Source: Fragilariopsis cylindrus CCMP1102
Taxonomy: Eukaryota > Bacillariophyta > Bacillariophyceae > Bacillariales > Bacillariaceae
Direction: 5' to 3'
DNA length: 64,000 nt
Assembly: GCA_900095095.1 (NCBI GenBank)
Contig: FMBT01000308.1
Coordinates: 62,001 to 126,000 of the forward strand
In this document: piece after piece, positions 11,054 to 22,712 of the stretch
How the letters are laid out: each line of letters opens with the position of its first letter
Numbering within the stretch: the stretch's first letter is position 1
Made by a program: the position numbers and the translations under genes
Notes under the pieces: model-generated
What the model was told of the DNA's origin: nothing
Seen by the model: the letters and a program-made list of their open reading frames with translations, nothing else
Databases searched by the model: none

Positions 11054-11980
11054 CTACGACGAGCTCGCTTTTATCTGATCGGCGCAATGGATTAAGAAAT
11101 GAATATAATCGCGAGTTTCCGGTTTATTCAGCACGAATTTTCTTCCTTCGATTCGTAACGCATCAAGAGACGATGGTGAACAGGCAAATTGACCAGCGAT
11201 ATCATCTACAAAACCGACAAAAAATTCAGCCCCCGGAAGATCAAACTTATAGAAGGGATCTTTGTAATCGCATTCCATGATTTCGAAATGGTAAATTTCC
11301 AAAGTATTTTGCATATGATATTGTTCCTCCCATATATATTCTACCTGATTGCGAGCCAAATCAAGTTCATCCTGTTCGATATATCGAGAAGACTCTACCC
11401 CTCGGCATGGAGACATATAGAAGCACAAAGGCAACATACATAAATCGCGTGCCGATCGTAGGAGACGCCTCTCCTTCTTAAAATTCTTGTCGTCGGAGCA
11501 ACTATTGCATTCATAAAATATATCATTAATAAGATCATGCCAATCGAGATCTGTGTCAATGATGTGCCTTGCTTCCTCACATAGATCTTTAGCTTCGAAG
11601 ATATCGGATCGGGTGGGAACTAAAATTCGATTTTTATCGTTTATATCTAGTCCTAACAATTTTCTTACACGGTTGTTCATCTTTGCGATACGTATCTTCC
11701 TGCGGGCAACCTCACGAGATACAATGAATTCACACATTTTGCTACAATCGCGAAACGTAACAAGATCAGGAGTGCTGAGGAATTCGACGATTAATCCCAA
11801 ACCTACGGATTCGTAATCATCGTTAGTATCGCTAACGATACACCTGCGTTTACCCCTCTTGACCTTTTTGGAACTCACAAGTCTACTAGCACCTGTAGTG
11901 TTGGCGCCAGTGCCAATAGCAGTAACAGGAGTAACAGGAGGCATAGCAGTAGTAGCAGCAGTAGTTCTGAAGCGCTTCAT
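11054..11980 (-). CDS. F-box-like protein
   Basis: A single exon of 308 codons. The first 50 residues are low complexity and end in a basic patch (SSKKVKRGKRR), a possible nuclear localisation signal. Residues about 58-90 resemble a divergent F-box: VGLGLIVEFLSTPDLVTFRDCSK with Leu/Pro spacing typical of proteins that bind Skp1. The rest is rich in Asp, Arg and Cys with no recognised repeat of the kind that usually binds substrates. If the F-box reading is right, the protein would be an adaptor of an SCF ubiquitin ligase. The match is by pattern only and is weaker than for a canonical F-box. The frame is intact with ordinary codon use, so the gene itself is likely real. Confidence 0.6.
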   Translation of the reverse strand: MKRFRTTAATTAMPPVTPVTAIGTGANTTGASRLVSSKKVKRGKRRCIVSDTNDDYESVGLGLIVEFLSTPDLVTFRDCSKMCEFIVSREVARRKIRIAKMNNRVRKLLGLDINDKNRILVPTRSDIFEAKDLCEEARHIIDTDLDWHDLINDIFYECNSCSDDKNFKKERRLLRSARDLCMLPLCFYMSPCRGVESSRYIEQDELDLARNQVEYIWEEQYHMQNTLEIYHFEIMECDYKDPFYKFDLPGAEFFVGFVDDIAGQFACSPSSLDALRIEGRKFVLNKPETRDYIHFLIHCADQIKASSS

Positions 11981-14541
11981 CCTCTTTCTATATAACTACC
12001 AGATAATGAAAACGAGATTTGTTCAAATAATAGAGACCGTTTGCGTGCGTAGCAGTAACGTTTTAACTAGCCAGAATAATAGGCCAATCCCAAAAAAACC
12101 CTCCAATCAAATTATTAATTAGAATTTAAAAAATTACATACAGTGTATATATAATGTGAGAGGAGAGTCAATAGACAGTGGAGAATTGGGTCCATCCAGC
12201 TGAAAGAGTTGTGATAGTAATTGCTTTTCATAAGGAGGGTACTGCTCAATAATTAACAATCAATGATGCAGTTTGAATCATCATCAAATGGGAGACAGCA
12301 GGATGATAAATGCCACATGTCTCTTGTAATTGGTGACAACCGAACCATAGCGAGACAATACTAGTGCAAAGAAAGACATTAGCAAAGTGATGCATTGAAT
12401 ACTGTCCCCCTATATGATGGGTGACTATCCCATCTTCCTTCTATTAGCCTCACAAAATAATTCCATCCTAAATGGGATTAATGAATTAAAAAAGAAATCA
12501 ACAATAAAGAAGATGACTGTGGTTGTAGGCGTAAGACACGTGTAACTATGGAACAGTTTCTAAAACTACATCTATTTAGTAGTAGTAGTAATTATATTTG
12601 TATATTCTCAGAGTTGTGAGAGGATCTCTTATTCGATAGAATAGGCCTAGAAAATTGCTTTGCTTGCGCACAGAAGAAAGATATGGGGGCCTAGGTATCA
12701 TAGGTATGTATTCAAGGTATATGAGGCTGATATCCAAATAACAATAGACTGCCACTGAAACACTATAGGTGAGACCTAGGTGAAACATTATGTGCTTTCC
12801 TTGCCCTGTGACAGGTGCATATATATGAATCAAAAGTGTAGTATGATGTATATTGTAAAAGTTTATTAGGAAAATTGTGGAGGGTATGTGGTGAATTATA
12901 GTGGTTGCACAATACAAGCTCCCCTTGGAATTAAAATCTGGAGAAAATCTCATACCATGTGCCCTTGCATAGAAACAATCCATAGAAAGACGTATTTGCA
13001 CATTGATAACAACAACAATACTTGTACTACATGTTCTTTTGAAGAACAGCAGCCAATCAATTGGTTGACCCTGTACATAGAATAAATTATTGATGTATCC
13101 TTCCTAAGTATCAGCTCTTTATGTGGGAGGAAAAGAATTGTTAGAATAGTAGGGTTATGCCTACGCCTAGCGGCATATGGAGGTATGGTGGTTATTATTA
13201 TTTTATGGGACCGATGCTGCTATTCTTCACAAAGAAGGCAATATTTTTTACTAGTGAGTGCTCAAATAAGATATATACAGTAGAAAAACTAAGGATCTAA
13301 TGGAGGAGAGGTGAGCAGAGTCTCAGAAGGGATGGGAAGCCTCTATTTTAGAAAAGGCTAAAATATCTGATGTGCACAGATCGATGGGGATACATCTCAT
13401 CACAACAGATATTTTTTCTGTGTAGGTGCAAAATAATGAAGAAGATCCAAATTCCAATTTGTCATGGGAGGTGCAAAAGAGAGAGAGAAAGGGCATGAAT
13501 AAAAGGAATACTATTAGTCTAGCTCTTTTTTTGCCTTTTTCCTGCCTAGTCTTCCATATCAATCAATTGCACAAGTTTGAGTGGAACACATGTCTTTGGT
13601 TGGGTCAAGTTTATAAATTTCCAATAAGATAAAGAATCCATTATCTTGGTTGAAATTTTGATTCAAGCATCCAAGTGTCATCTTAATGTTATATCAATGA
13701 GTGTAGTGTATGCAAGCTAGTACTACTGCTTGTGTGGTGTCCTCAGCTGCCCAATTGTCTAAGCTTTTCAAAAAGCCAGGATAAAAGCGTATTTCTAGGT
13801 AGGGCCTCTCTACTATTGCAACTCATCAACAATAGCTTTTTCTAGCCACCGTAGTAAACTGCTAAGTTCCAGAAGCCAGTAGAATAAATAACAAGTTTCA
13901 AGCTCCTCTCTTACTTCTTGTTTTATTTGAGTTATAAGGGCCATATTTGCATTATTGATTGTGGGACATACATGAGAACAATGGGTGTCATGATTAGTTT
14001 GGTAGAGAGGTTAAACTGAATTCATGACTGTGCTGCGCTGTGCAATCTCTGTTATTAATTTGCGTTTAGTATGCTATATATGATTGTTATGTATGATGCC
14101 TCACAATATTCAACTGGATGTGTGTACTACTGTTGATTATGTTTCATCTGTGACAGCAGAACATAATAGTAAGGAAATATCCTACCTCATAGAAATGATG
14201 GATTTTTAAAGTCACACTGTCTATTCAAAACAGACAACAACCTTGAAGGCAATTTTCAACTGTGACAATATTGTGACAGATATCATACATTATGTGGAGA
14301 CTGTTTTTGCAGAAACTTGGTGATATTTTATGATTTTCAGAGGAAGTGATCAGAATCAAGTATGGATGGAGGAGATCATTACCAAATTTCCAAACAAATA
14401 ATATCATACAACAGAGTTATAAGCTGTGTGATCTACAGTAATACCCTATACAATTTGAATAAACAATGAATCGTATTGTTTTAGGTAGTATTAGTGACAT
14501 TGGCTTCGTTTGGTTTTGTTTCGACAATATTTTTTTTATTA
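11981..14541. other. gene-poor region of 2.5 kb
   Basis: No convincing gene. The longest ORF (12576-13001, minus strand) ends in a Tyr/Asn run produced by a TAG-type microsatellite at 12581-12590 and resembles no family. There are no long terminal repeats, no reverse transcriptase or transposase motifs and no tRNA. The composition differs slightly from gene regions, with more G on the plus strand. Decayed mobile DNA or a noncoding transcript are both possible. Confidence 0.5.
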
Positions 14542-17210
14542 TCATTCTAAACTTTTCAGCCATTCCTCTTGTTCCCATGCCATGTGCAAGATGGATTCTT
14601 TTGCTCGATACGAATGGCGCTCATGAGGAAGCACACAGAGTCTAGATTCGATGCCTAACGCTTTCAAAGCAGCAAAATATCGTTCGCTTTGAAGCGTATG
14701 AGTCCCCGAGTTTTCGTCAACTTGTCCGTGGATCAATAGCATTTTTCCGACACGTTCCTGTTCGGAATATTTCTTGACGTGCATCAAGGGACTCATTGTG
14801 ATATATGTGTCTTTAGCTTCCCATATAGATCGATCTTCCGATTGAAATGACATGGGCGTTAGGGTACGATTGAAGGCACCGCTTCGTCCTATACCAGCGG
14901 CAAACAGACTGGTATGAGACAACAAATGCGCCGTCATAAAGCTACCGTATGAATGACCTCCAACAGCGCATTTGGTAGGATCACAAACCCCCCGGGTTTC
15001 TGCGTATTCAACTGCTGCCGTCGCACCTGCGACGATTTGGTCAATGAAGGTATCATTCGGATGTGCATCACCTTCCCCAATCACCGGCAAAGAGAAATCA
15101 TCCATGATGCACCACCCTTTGGTGGCCCAATGGACCGGAGATGCCCATGATGCAGAAACAAAGCGATGTTTGCTTCCCTTAATTTGTCCCGCAGCTTTCG
15201 AATTTTTGAATTCTCTCGGATATGCCCAAAATAATGTCGGTCGAGGAGTTCCATCGTAATCTGGTGGAAGATAGAGGTTGGCCGTCAATTCGATGCCATC
15301 CTTCCGTTTATATTGCACTAATTCTTTTTTGACACCAATTAAGTCGGGTTGAGGATGTGGAAAAGCAGTGATAGCGATCTCTTTTGATGTAGGGTTACTT
15401 AAGGAAGTCATGTAATAGTTCCTCGGTGTTGTTTTACTCTCGCGGCTGATCAAAATCGAATCGTTATCGTCCATGATAACGGCAATTGTTTCGTAAACGT
15501 CATCGCGTTCGTCGGGTTTCACCCTTCGACCTCCCACTTCTGATGGCGCCGATGCGTCTTCTTCCTCTGGATCCAGAAGTTCTCCTTCTTTTGGCGCCTT
15601 GCACCTCCAAAGGCGCTCCTTGGTACCGGTGTCTAGATTCAGGGTATCCAAAAATGGACGATCTCCAAGAGATGATGCACCAGCTCCCTTCAGAAATATT
15701 TGTCCCGGTTTCTTCTCGCGTAAGAAGTACTTGCCGTTCTTTCCGAGTCTCCTAACTGGACTCCCCGGTGAGTTATATCGATCTTCCCAAGAACCTTCCC
15801 AAAGAATTGTTTTTGTAGACGTTTCGCCGTTCGATGAAAGTTTCGATTTCCGTTCCATTCGATCGCTCCATCTGTATTCATCGATCAATATTGTCGTTCC
15901 TGACTCTGTAAATTCAATATCGTCGTAACGCCATTCGCACCGAGATAATACGACCGGTTCTCGCAAAGACAAACTACAGCCGGTATGAACATTCGAGTCA
16001 TCAGCTGTTATGATGTCTAGCGTGTATAAAGCGTCACGGTACGTACACTGTTTGTCTTCGTCGAGAAAGGGGTCGTTTGAAGGATCACCTCCATCAAGTG
16101 CCAATGCGTAGAGTAGGGTATGAGGGAAACATGGATGAATTGAAATCGGCGCTTGTGTCTCGAACAAGCGTCGAAGCTTAATGGGATCTCATCGTCGACC
16201 GGATTAGATACGATTAGAATACTGTCATTATTATATAAATCCCACACCCACACTTCTTTTCCAAAGCGATGGAAGGGTACGGAATATGAAAAGTCTGTAG
16301 CTTTCTCAACAAGTAGGTAGCGACCGCATGGGCTACTTTCGATTCGATACGGGATGATCCCACCTTTAGATTGAGTTATAATTGAAGCAGAATCGTAATT
16401 AGAAGAATCGCCACTGCTGCCTGCAGATTCAGCACAAGAAGTTGGGTTTGTCGTTAAATCGACTTTTAATAGTTCTGTCGATACAAAATATGTAAATTTG
16501 TCTTCGTCGTGTTGATTCTTTAACAAATCTTGATATGTACGAGTAGGAGCTTTTCGTGCATTTGACTGAACAGTTTGTATTTGGGGACTTGGTATGATGG
16601 GTTCTGATGGTGGTTCAGGTGGACGATCTTCTGGAACAACCTTACACAACAACGATTTACCATCGGACGTAAATTGATACGAACATCCGTTAACGAAATT
16701 AGGACGTTTTTCGTTTAATGCTGGAACGGAATGAACCACCCATTTATGACTCTTTTCGCTGCTAACGTCATCATCATCATTACCACCCTTGATCAAATTG
16801 CACACATGTACCTCCAAATGGTTCTTCCGTTTGCTCGTAAAGACGAATTGCTGCAGTGTATACTCTGGAGGATTTGGATTGAATCGGATGTATCTAATGC
16901 CTTCACTGTCGGGTGGAAGGGGAATATCTTCCATCACCGCTCCTTTATCTCCATCCAATAATGACAGATGTTGGGCCTTTAAATCGAAACAATAATCAAG
17001 TCGTGACGGTGCCAAAAACAATGGATCGAAACGTAATCCTGCTAATTTTTCTTCCGGTTTTGAGAGCAATTCTATCGATGGTAAAGGAGGTTCGCCGGTG
17101 TGTAGAAGCCATTGAGAATCACTAGAAATTGCCAACGACGGCGTTTTTGGTGGCAAAAATAATCGTTTCAATACCTCGGAAGGCTCCTTGTAGTCTCCTG
17201 TAGACGACAT
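14542..17210 (-). CDS. S9 family peptidase, glutamyl endopeptidase (CGEP) type
   Basis: The gene encodes about 889 residues once a single missing base near 16174-16182 is allowed; the two frames then join as DDEIPLKLRRLFETQAPIS. The N-terminal part has the beta-propeller style repeats of prolyl-oligopeptidase relatives (DSQWLLHTGEPPLPS, IRYIRFNPNP, YQFTSDGKSLLCK, ESSPCGRYLLVE). The catalytic domain holds the nucleophile in GGHSYGSFMTAH, the Asp region HGQVDENSGTHTLQSERYF and the His region LPHERHSYRAKES. The last motif is very close to plant chloroplast glutamyl endopeptidase. Family members cut after Glu and degrade peptides in the plastid stroma. No clear signal or transit peptide is seen here, so a cytosolic site is also possible. 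A CTTCGT-type microsatellite lies just upstream of the start. Confidence 0.88.
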
Positions 17211-17839
17211 CGTACGGTCTTATTTGAACTGAATCCACCTTCTCTCTGTCCGTACCTCTCTCTTCTTCTTCTTCGTCTTCGTCTTCGTCTTCTTATTTCT
17301 GGTGCGTTAATGATACGCTTGCCCCAATCGATTCCAGCAACAGTAGACAATAGGTAGATAAGCCAAGTGCAGTACAACAGTGCTGTTGACTTTTAGAGAT
17401 TTTTTGAGACACTTCGAAACTGTTATATTTGAAATATTTTAAAGATCCAGATCTCTCGGCCATGCAGACGACGGTTAGACGTGATTATTAGGCTGAAATT
17501 TTGTACTTCATACAGTACATTCATGTACAGTACTTCGTACTTTTTATATTATTATCTATCATCTATCTATCATCTATCTATCTTGGGAAGTCTTCTGCTC
17601 ATTCTAACAAAAGTGGTCCGTGACGACTACTCTTTCCGTTCCACCGCATTAGTCTTTCAAACCGTATCCATCTCTTGGCAGCACCCATATGAATGCATTG
17701 ATATTTTTTTGAGCGGTGAAAGCGGTTTTTGAGGTGCCGTTTTTACTATATTACCTATCAAGTATGTGCGATATATGAATAGAAATATTGGAGTGTATAA
17801 TCAATACAAAGAAAAACACGATATCATCATATTGTAATC
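17211..17839. other. divergent promoter region with microsatellites
   Basis: This lies between the S9 peptidase and kinase genes. It holds a (TCTTCG/TCTTCT)n run at 17262-17294 in the peptidase 5' leader and an ATCT-type repeat at 17546-17582. Nothing else is recognised. Confidence 0.5.
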
Positions 17840-19057
17840 ATGACCATGGGAGATTACTGGGTCGGCCCAACTATTGGCGAAGGTGGTTTTGCTCACGTTG
17901 TATACGGTGTTCACAAGACTACGCAACGAAAGGTTGCCATCAAGGTGATCGACGCTCATACAACTTCTAGTCGTCGACAACAACATCAACAACAACAGCA
18001 AACCGCAATGATTTGGAATGAACGACATGTTTTGAGCCTACCAGAATTGAGTTCGTCTTCATGGATTGTTAACTTGTGGGGTGCCTTTTGTGACGAACAA
18101 CATCCATCGTCGAGATGTGTTTATTTTGTAATGGAATTGGCGACGGGCGGTGATTTAGAAGGTCTGATCCAACAATCATTGTCAACATCAACGTCAAAGT
18201 CAGCATCATCCGCGTCAAATCGTCACTATTATGATTCCATTCCATTTTATACATCGCAATTGATTACGGCTGTGGATTTCCTACATTCTCAAGGGGTATT
18301 ACATTGTGACTTAAAACCGGCAAATATTCTTCTTGACGCTAATACAGGATGCCTCAAATTGACAGACTTTGGTTGCGCTTTGGACATCAAACAATTGTCA
18401 TCTTCCTCTTCATCGTCGCCGTCTTCTTCTACGCTGATATTGTTTCCACGAGGAACATCTCAGTATTCAGCTCCCGAAATTTTACGTGCCGAATTACCGT
18501 CCACTCTAACAGTTGCCCTTGACTATTGGTCTGTGGGATGTATCATACACGCCATGCTTCATGGACGATCTCCCTTCACCTGTGACACGGATGCAATGAC
18601 CGTCCGGTCTATCTTTGATTACGTTGCTGTCCACACGACAAAATCTACACCAAATTATATTACTGTAGCTGCTGAGGATGACAATGATACTTTTAGTAAC
18701 GTTAGCGCTATTATTGATGAACCAAGATTTATGAACGATAATAATGACGATGACAACTTTAACGCAATCATACCTACTGAAATAGGTGAAAACGACAATA
18801 ATGACAATGATAATGATAACAATAATAATAACGATAACAATAATGATAAAAACCTACAAAAGTTGTCACTAGGATTGTTACATATTATCCCGAATGATCG
18901 AATTAAATTTTGGACGACTTCACAAGAAAAAGAGGATATCATTCCACCTACTAGTAGTACGAAGAACATTATACTTCCGGTTCCTAACTGGAAAGACGAA
19001 GTTGAAACTACAACTTTAAGAGATGGGAGTCTGGGATGGTCTGTCTTTCAACTTTGA
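17840..19057 (+). CDS. serine/threonine protein kinase, AGC/PDK1-like
   Basis: A single exon of 405 codons. All kinase landmarks are visible: glycine loop GEGGFAHVV (residues 13-21), the ATP lysine in VAIK (K35), helix C Glu near residue 61 (NERHVL), catalytic loop HCDLKPANILL (155-165, with Cys in place of the usual Arg of HRD), DFG (176-178), activation segment GTSQYSAPEIL and DYWSVGCIIHAMLHGRSPF. The P-loop GEGGFA and GT.QY.APE are reminiscent of PDK1, but no PH domain follows. After the C-lobe comes an Asn/Asp-rich spacer, then a short end (GLLHIIPNDRIKFW) that resembles the end of a kinase fold split by the insert. The HCD variant suggests that activation may not need phosphorylation of the loop. 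The substrate is unknown. Confidence 0.88.
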   Translation: MTMGDYWVGPTIGEGGFAHVVYGVHKTTQRKVAIKVIDAHTTSSRRQQHQQQQQTAMIWNERHVLSLPELSSSSWIVNLWGAFCDEQHPSSRCVYFVMELATGGDLEGLIQQSLSTSTSKSASSASNRHYYDSIPFYTSQLITAVDFLHSQGVLHCDLKPANILLDANTGCLKLTDFGCALDIKQLSSSSSSSPSSSTLILFPRGTSQYSAPEILRAELPSTLTVALDYWSVGCIIHAMLHGRSPFTCDTDAMTVRSIFDYVAVHTTKSTPNYITVAAEDDNDTFSNVSAIIDEPRFMNDNNDDDNFNAIIPTEIGENDNNDNDNDNNNNNDNNNDKNLQKLSLGLLHIIPNDRIKFWTTSQEKEDIIPPTSSTKNIILPVPNWKDEVETTTLRDGSLGWSVFQL

Positions 19058-19988
19058 AAAGAAAAAAATGATTTCATCGATACACCGAATAATCGTTTTT
19101 CTTTTCGACTTGCTTTGAAGGGTAACAATGACAATACAAGCACGACTCTCTAACCATAAATGACATTGTTGTCAATATGCGTTATGATATAGTTAGATCT
19201 TGCATGGTATGCGAGAAAAAGATAATATGCATGTGAATTAAACTTGATTAGTCTCCTATAAGACTGTAGAACAGATTAGCTACTAAAATCAGCAACAAGT
19301 ATAGAATAATGACGATGAAGAAGAGCTCAAAGCCTCCTCGATTGACTAGTGGGGAAACCTAGCATTCCTATGAAATGAGAGATGTATCATATCATTATCA
19401 GCATTGGTAGGCCAACAACATCGTCTGTCGTTCAGACGAGGTACTTGGACTTCCTGAGGTGTTTCACTTTAGATTTATCACGGAGTGCAAAGCTCTTATT
19501 ATTTAAATTTAATACCACATATTATATATTATTTCTATCAGGGGTAATAATTTTACCCCTTTTAATATTAATGGGGGGTGCGTGAATTTGACGCATCATA
19601 ATATTATACTACAGTATAAATAATGAGAATTCTTTATTTATTCCTCACGATTGATTCAATACTGAATACCGGATCTATTATTATTCTTTTTTTTCAATCG
19701 ATCGTGTTCAATGATAATTTTTCTTTTTAAATTATTGTAAACGATTACATATACTCTTTGCCACCACCTAGGACCTAATTCATTGGTAAACCCTAGCCCT
19801 ACGAAGAAGAGAAATCGATATCTTTAGATAATTCTTATTTTTATGACGACTGTGTGATTAGTATTACAGATTACTATTACTGTGGATATGTAAAGCAACT
19901 AAATCTGCTCATATCTTCTGATGCCTTTCAATTTCTCGTGTGTCGTTTTCATCCTCTGTTCATCATTCTCTCGAATAAATCATCAACC
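19058..19988. other. intergenic region upstream of the alternative oxidase
   Basis: No gene is seen. A perfect 7-base-stem hairpin, GGGGTAA ... TTACCCC, lies at 19541-19559 and is followed by a GGGGGG tract at 19573. The same AGGGGTAATAATTTTA word occurs before the FkbM-like gene. An open frame runs upstream of the oxidase start, but its only earlier start would be a non-ATG codon. Confidence 0.5.
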
Positions 19989-21401
19989 ATGATCAGTACT
20001 GCTACTAGAACTGCACAGCGAGCTACCACCAATAAAGCCGTCATCGATCTCTTTCTAAAGGCAAACATTAGCACTACAAAGACTTCGACGTTCCCGTCCA
20101 TCGGCCGTTATAGTACCAATAATGAAAATAAGAAGGACAATGACAGCTATTATTCTTTCATGGCTGGCGGTATTCGTAATTTTTCTACACTTGGTGGACC
20201 AGCCGAACAACATCAGGAACAACGACAAGAACAACGAAAGGAAATTCAAAAGGGGGTTATAATTGCGAAAATTATTCGCAAAATCAAAGCCGATCTAATC
20301 GAAGCTGATATAAAGGGAAATTACGATGGTAAAATTGATGCTGACGAACTTAAATCCGTCCTTCAAAAGTATCCAGAAGTATTCGACGAACATGACGTGT
20401 TAGAAATCGGTGAACTATTCTATACATCTCGTGGTGGTGAAAGTGTCAGTCATGAACGATTCATGAAGGCTGTGTCCAATACAATTAATGCCGCCGAAGC
20501 CGACGGGAATGACAATGATCATATTGATAATGATAGTGATGTGAAGGAGGAAGGTGTTCAACATCGACGAGAGGGTAGTCTTTCCCATCCGTTGGGATTA
20601 GGAACTTGTTCAACTGAATACATGTACAATAAGGGAAGGGGTGTTTATTCCGACGAGGAATTAGATGTCAAGTTGACTCATGTCCAACCGAAAACTACAT
20701 CGGATAAGGCGGCAGCCGCGGCCGTCGGTGTTGTTAGACTGTGTTTTGATGCAGTCTCCTTATGGAAAATTGGACAAATCACACAAGCGAAAGTACTGAG
20801 ACGGGTCATTTTCTTAGAAGCCGTTGCAGGGATACCTGGCTTTGTGGCGGCTATGTTCCGTCATTTCAAATCTTTACGGACATTTTCTCGAGACGGTGGT
20901 ATGCTTAACATGTTCTTGGATGAAGCAAACAATGAACGGATGCATTTATTAAGTTTTGTTCGTATGAGAGATCCTGGGATGTTTATGAGAGTATCAGTCA
21001 TGATGTCACAGGCCGCCGTTGGTGTCGGATTTTCGATCCTTTATGCGATTTCACCTCATTTCTGTCATCGGTTTGTTGGGTACGTCGAAGAAGAGGCATG
21101 TCATACATATACGACTATTATTGATGCGATCGAAAACGCACCAGAATCCAATGACTTGTCTGAATGGAGGACGCAATTAGCACCAAAAATTGCACGTGGC
21201 TATTGGCATCTTGGTCCCGAAGGCACTGTCTTAGAAATGATATATGCTATTCGTGCAGATGAAGCGGAACATCGAGATGTCAATCACGTTGTTTGTGGAC
21301 TGTCGGCAGGTCAACAAAATCCATTGTACAACCCCGAAGAACAATTCGATCAAGTTCTCAAGAAATACGTAGAGAACATGCTCGAAAGAGGCAAAAACTA
21401 G
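19989..21401 (+). CDS. AOX: alternative oxidase with N-terminal EF-hand-like region
   Basis: ATG 19989 is chosen because the open frame upstream lacks an ATG and the protein then begins with an Arg/Thr-rich, acid-free leader typical of mitochondrial targeting; length 470 residues. The C-terminal half (from about residue 245) is a diiron ubiquinol oxidase of the inner mitochondrial membrane that passes electrons to oxygen without pumping protons. The iron ligands lie in LEAVAGIPG (E277), NNERMH (E316, H319), EEEACHTY and RADEAEHRDVNH. Residues about 95-165 form an EF-hand-like pair: KGNYDGKIDADE has the D-G-x-I-x3-E end of a calcium loop but Lys at the first ligand position, and the second loop (SRGGESVSHERF) is degenerate. 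Ordinary alternative oxidases lack this region. The frame is intact. Confidence 0.95.
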   Translation: MISTATRTAQRATTNKAVIDLFLKANISTTKTSTFPSIGRYSTNNENKKDNDSYYSFMAGGIRNFSTLGGPAEQHQEQRQEQRKEIQKGVIIAKIIRKIKADLIEADIKGNYDGKIDADELKSVLQKYPEVFDEHDVLEIGELFYTSRGGESVSHERFMKAVSNTINAAEADGNDNDHIDNDSDVKEEGVQHRREGSLSHPLGLGTCSTEYMYNKGRGVYSDEELDVKLTHVQPKTTSDKAAAAAVGVVRLCFDAVSLWKIGQITQAKVLRRVIFLEAVAGIPGFVAAMFRHFKSLRTFSRDGGMLNMFLDEANNERMHLLSFVRMRDPGMFMRVSVMMSQAAVGVGFSILYAISPHFCHRFVGYVEEEACHTYTTIIDAIENAPESNDLSEWRTQLAPKIARGYWHLGPEGTVLEMIYAIRADEAEHRDVNHVVCGLSAGQQNPLYNPEEQFDQVLKKYVENMLERGKN

Positions 21402-22712
21402 AAGTAGAAAAATTGTACATCTAATATGCATATCCTGATTCAAATCGTGTCGTTGAGAGCAAATCGAAATTCAGAGAACCAGGAAAATGCGAAGCCTAAA
21501 ATCTGCATACTTAATTATTTTCCGTTCGCACTGTAGGTACCATACAAAGCAACCGGGATCCATTTAACTTTATAAGAAAGCACGTGCTCTTGAAAGGAGT
21601 ATCGCGCACCCCAAAAGTTGTGCGCGCTAGCGGCATCATAGCTTTTAACTACAAAATTGCTTTCGAAATTTCAACATAAATGAGTTTACACGAAGGTCGT
21701 GGTGTATAGTTTGATGTACAGCAAGTTCTCTCATAACAAATTTATTACTAGTATCCATATCAAACTTCCAAGAACAAAACACATACAGCCTAACGAAACA
21801 TGAGCTTCATATTATATCAAAGAACTCACTAATACTTTGCTTGACCTCACGAAAGGTCTTGTCCCTTACCTTATGATAGATTTCCAGCAGGAGCTTAGGA
21901 GACCATTCGTCTCACTCAGAGCAGACACAATACGAAGTAGTAGTAGTATCATATGAAAGAGGTCTCTTAGCTATATCACTACACAATAAAACAGTGAGAA
22001 ACTGTTCATTACTTGTTGCATACTGTAATCCATTATGCATGCTAGCTGCTCTAGATTTGGAGAAATAAGGACTAATTAATATTATAGATAACGACAAACC
22101 TGAAGAATGAATATAGTGTAATTTACTGTACATAAAATTGTACAGCAGTTAGTGTACTTAGCATTTATAATTACTACTCCGCCGTTCAATCAGTTCGAAA
22201 TTAGTGTTACTTACATGTGACATTCATTCACTGCACTAATTTGAAAAATGTGTTCGCGCGCGCCTTTTGAAAATTTTGGTGAGAGGGGGTTATATATTAA
22301 TTCGTGTTTAGACATTTCAAGTCTCTAAATTTTGGACTTCACCGCGCGTGACGGCACTTGTTAGAGGACGCACATCCTGATTTCGGCTGATACAACTGTC
22401 TGATTTCAGTTGTGTTTTACAGTGTTTAGTACCCTTAGTTTTTTGATACAATCAAAACGCTTCCTGGAGATTTTAGTCTTTTCCTCCTTGACTGTCACAA
22501 CTGTTACACTTCACCTCAACGCATTGTTCCGTATAGTATATGTACAGTTGTTACAGCATTAACATAATACAAATCTTAGAAGCAACACCATTACCGCAAT
22601 CATCGACAAAAACAATAACAGCAACGTAACAATTACAACTTGTACCTTTCGAAAACTAACAAACCAACGAAATAAACAAAAGAGAAAAAATATATAACAA
22701 ATAGAAGTAAAG
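21402..22712. other. intergenic region
   Basis: A 1.3 kb gap without a supported gene. It has a GCGCGCGC word near 22255 and a G-tract (AGAGGGGGTTATATATT) near 22286. No RNA gene or repeat is recognised. Confidence 0.5.

Noticed and set aside
12576-13001. 141-codon minus-strand ORF
   Set aside because: It has no family resemblance, its end is a microsatellite product (YKYNYYYY) and it lies in a gene-poor region with no promoter or splice signals.
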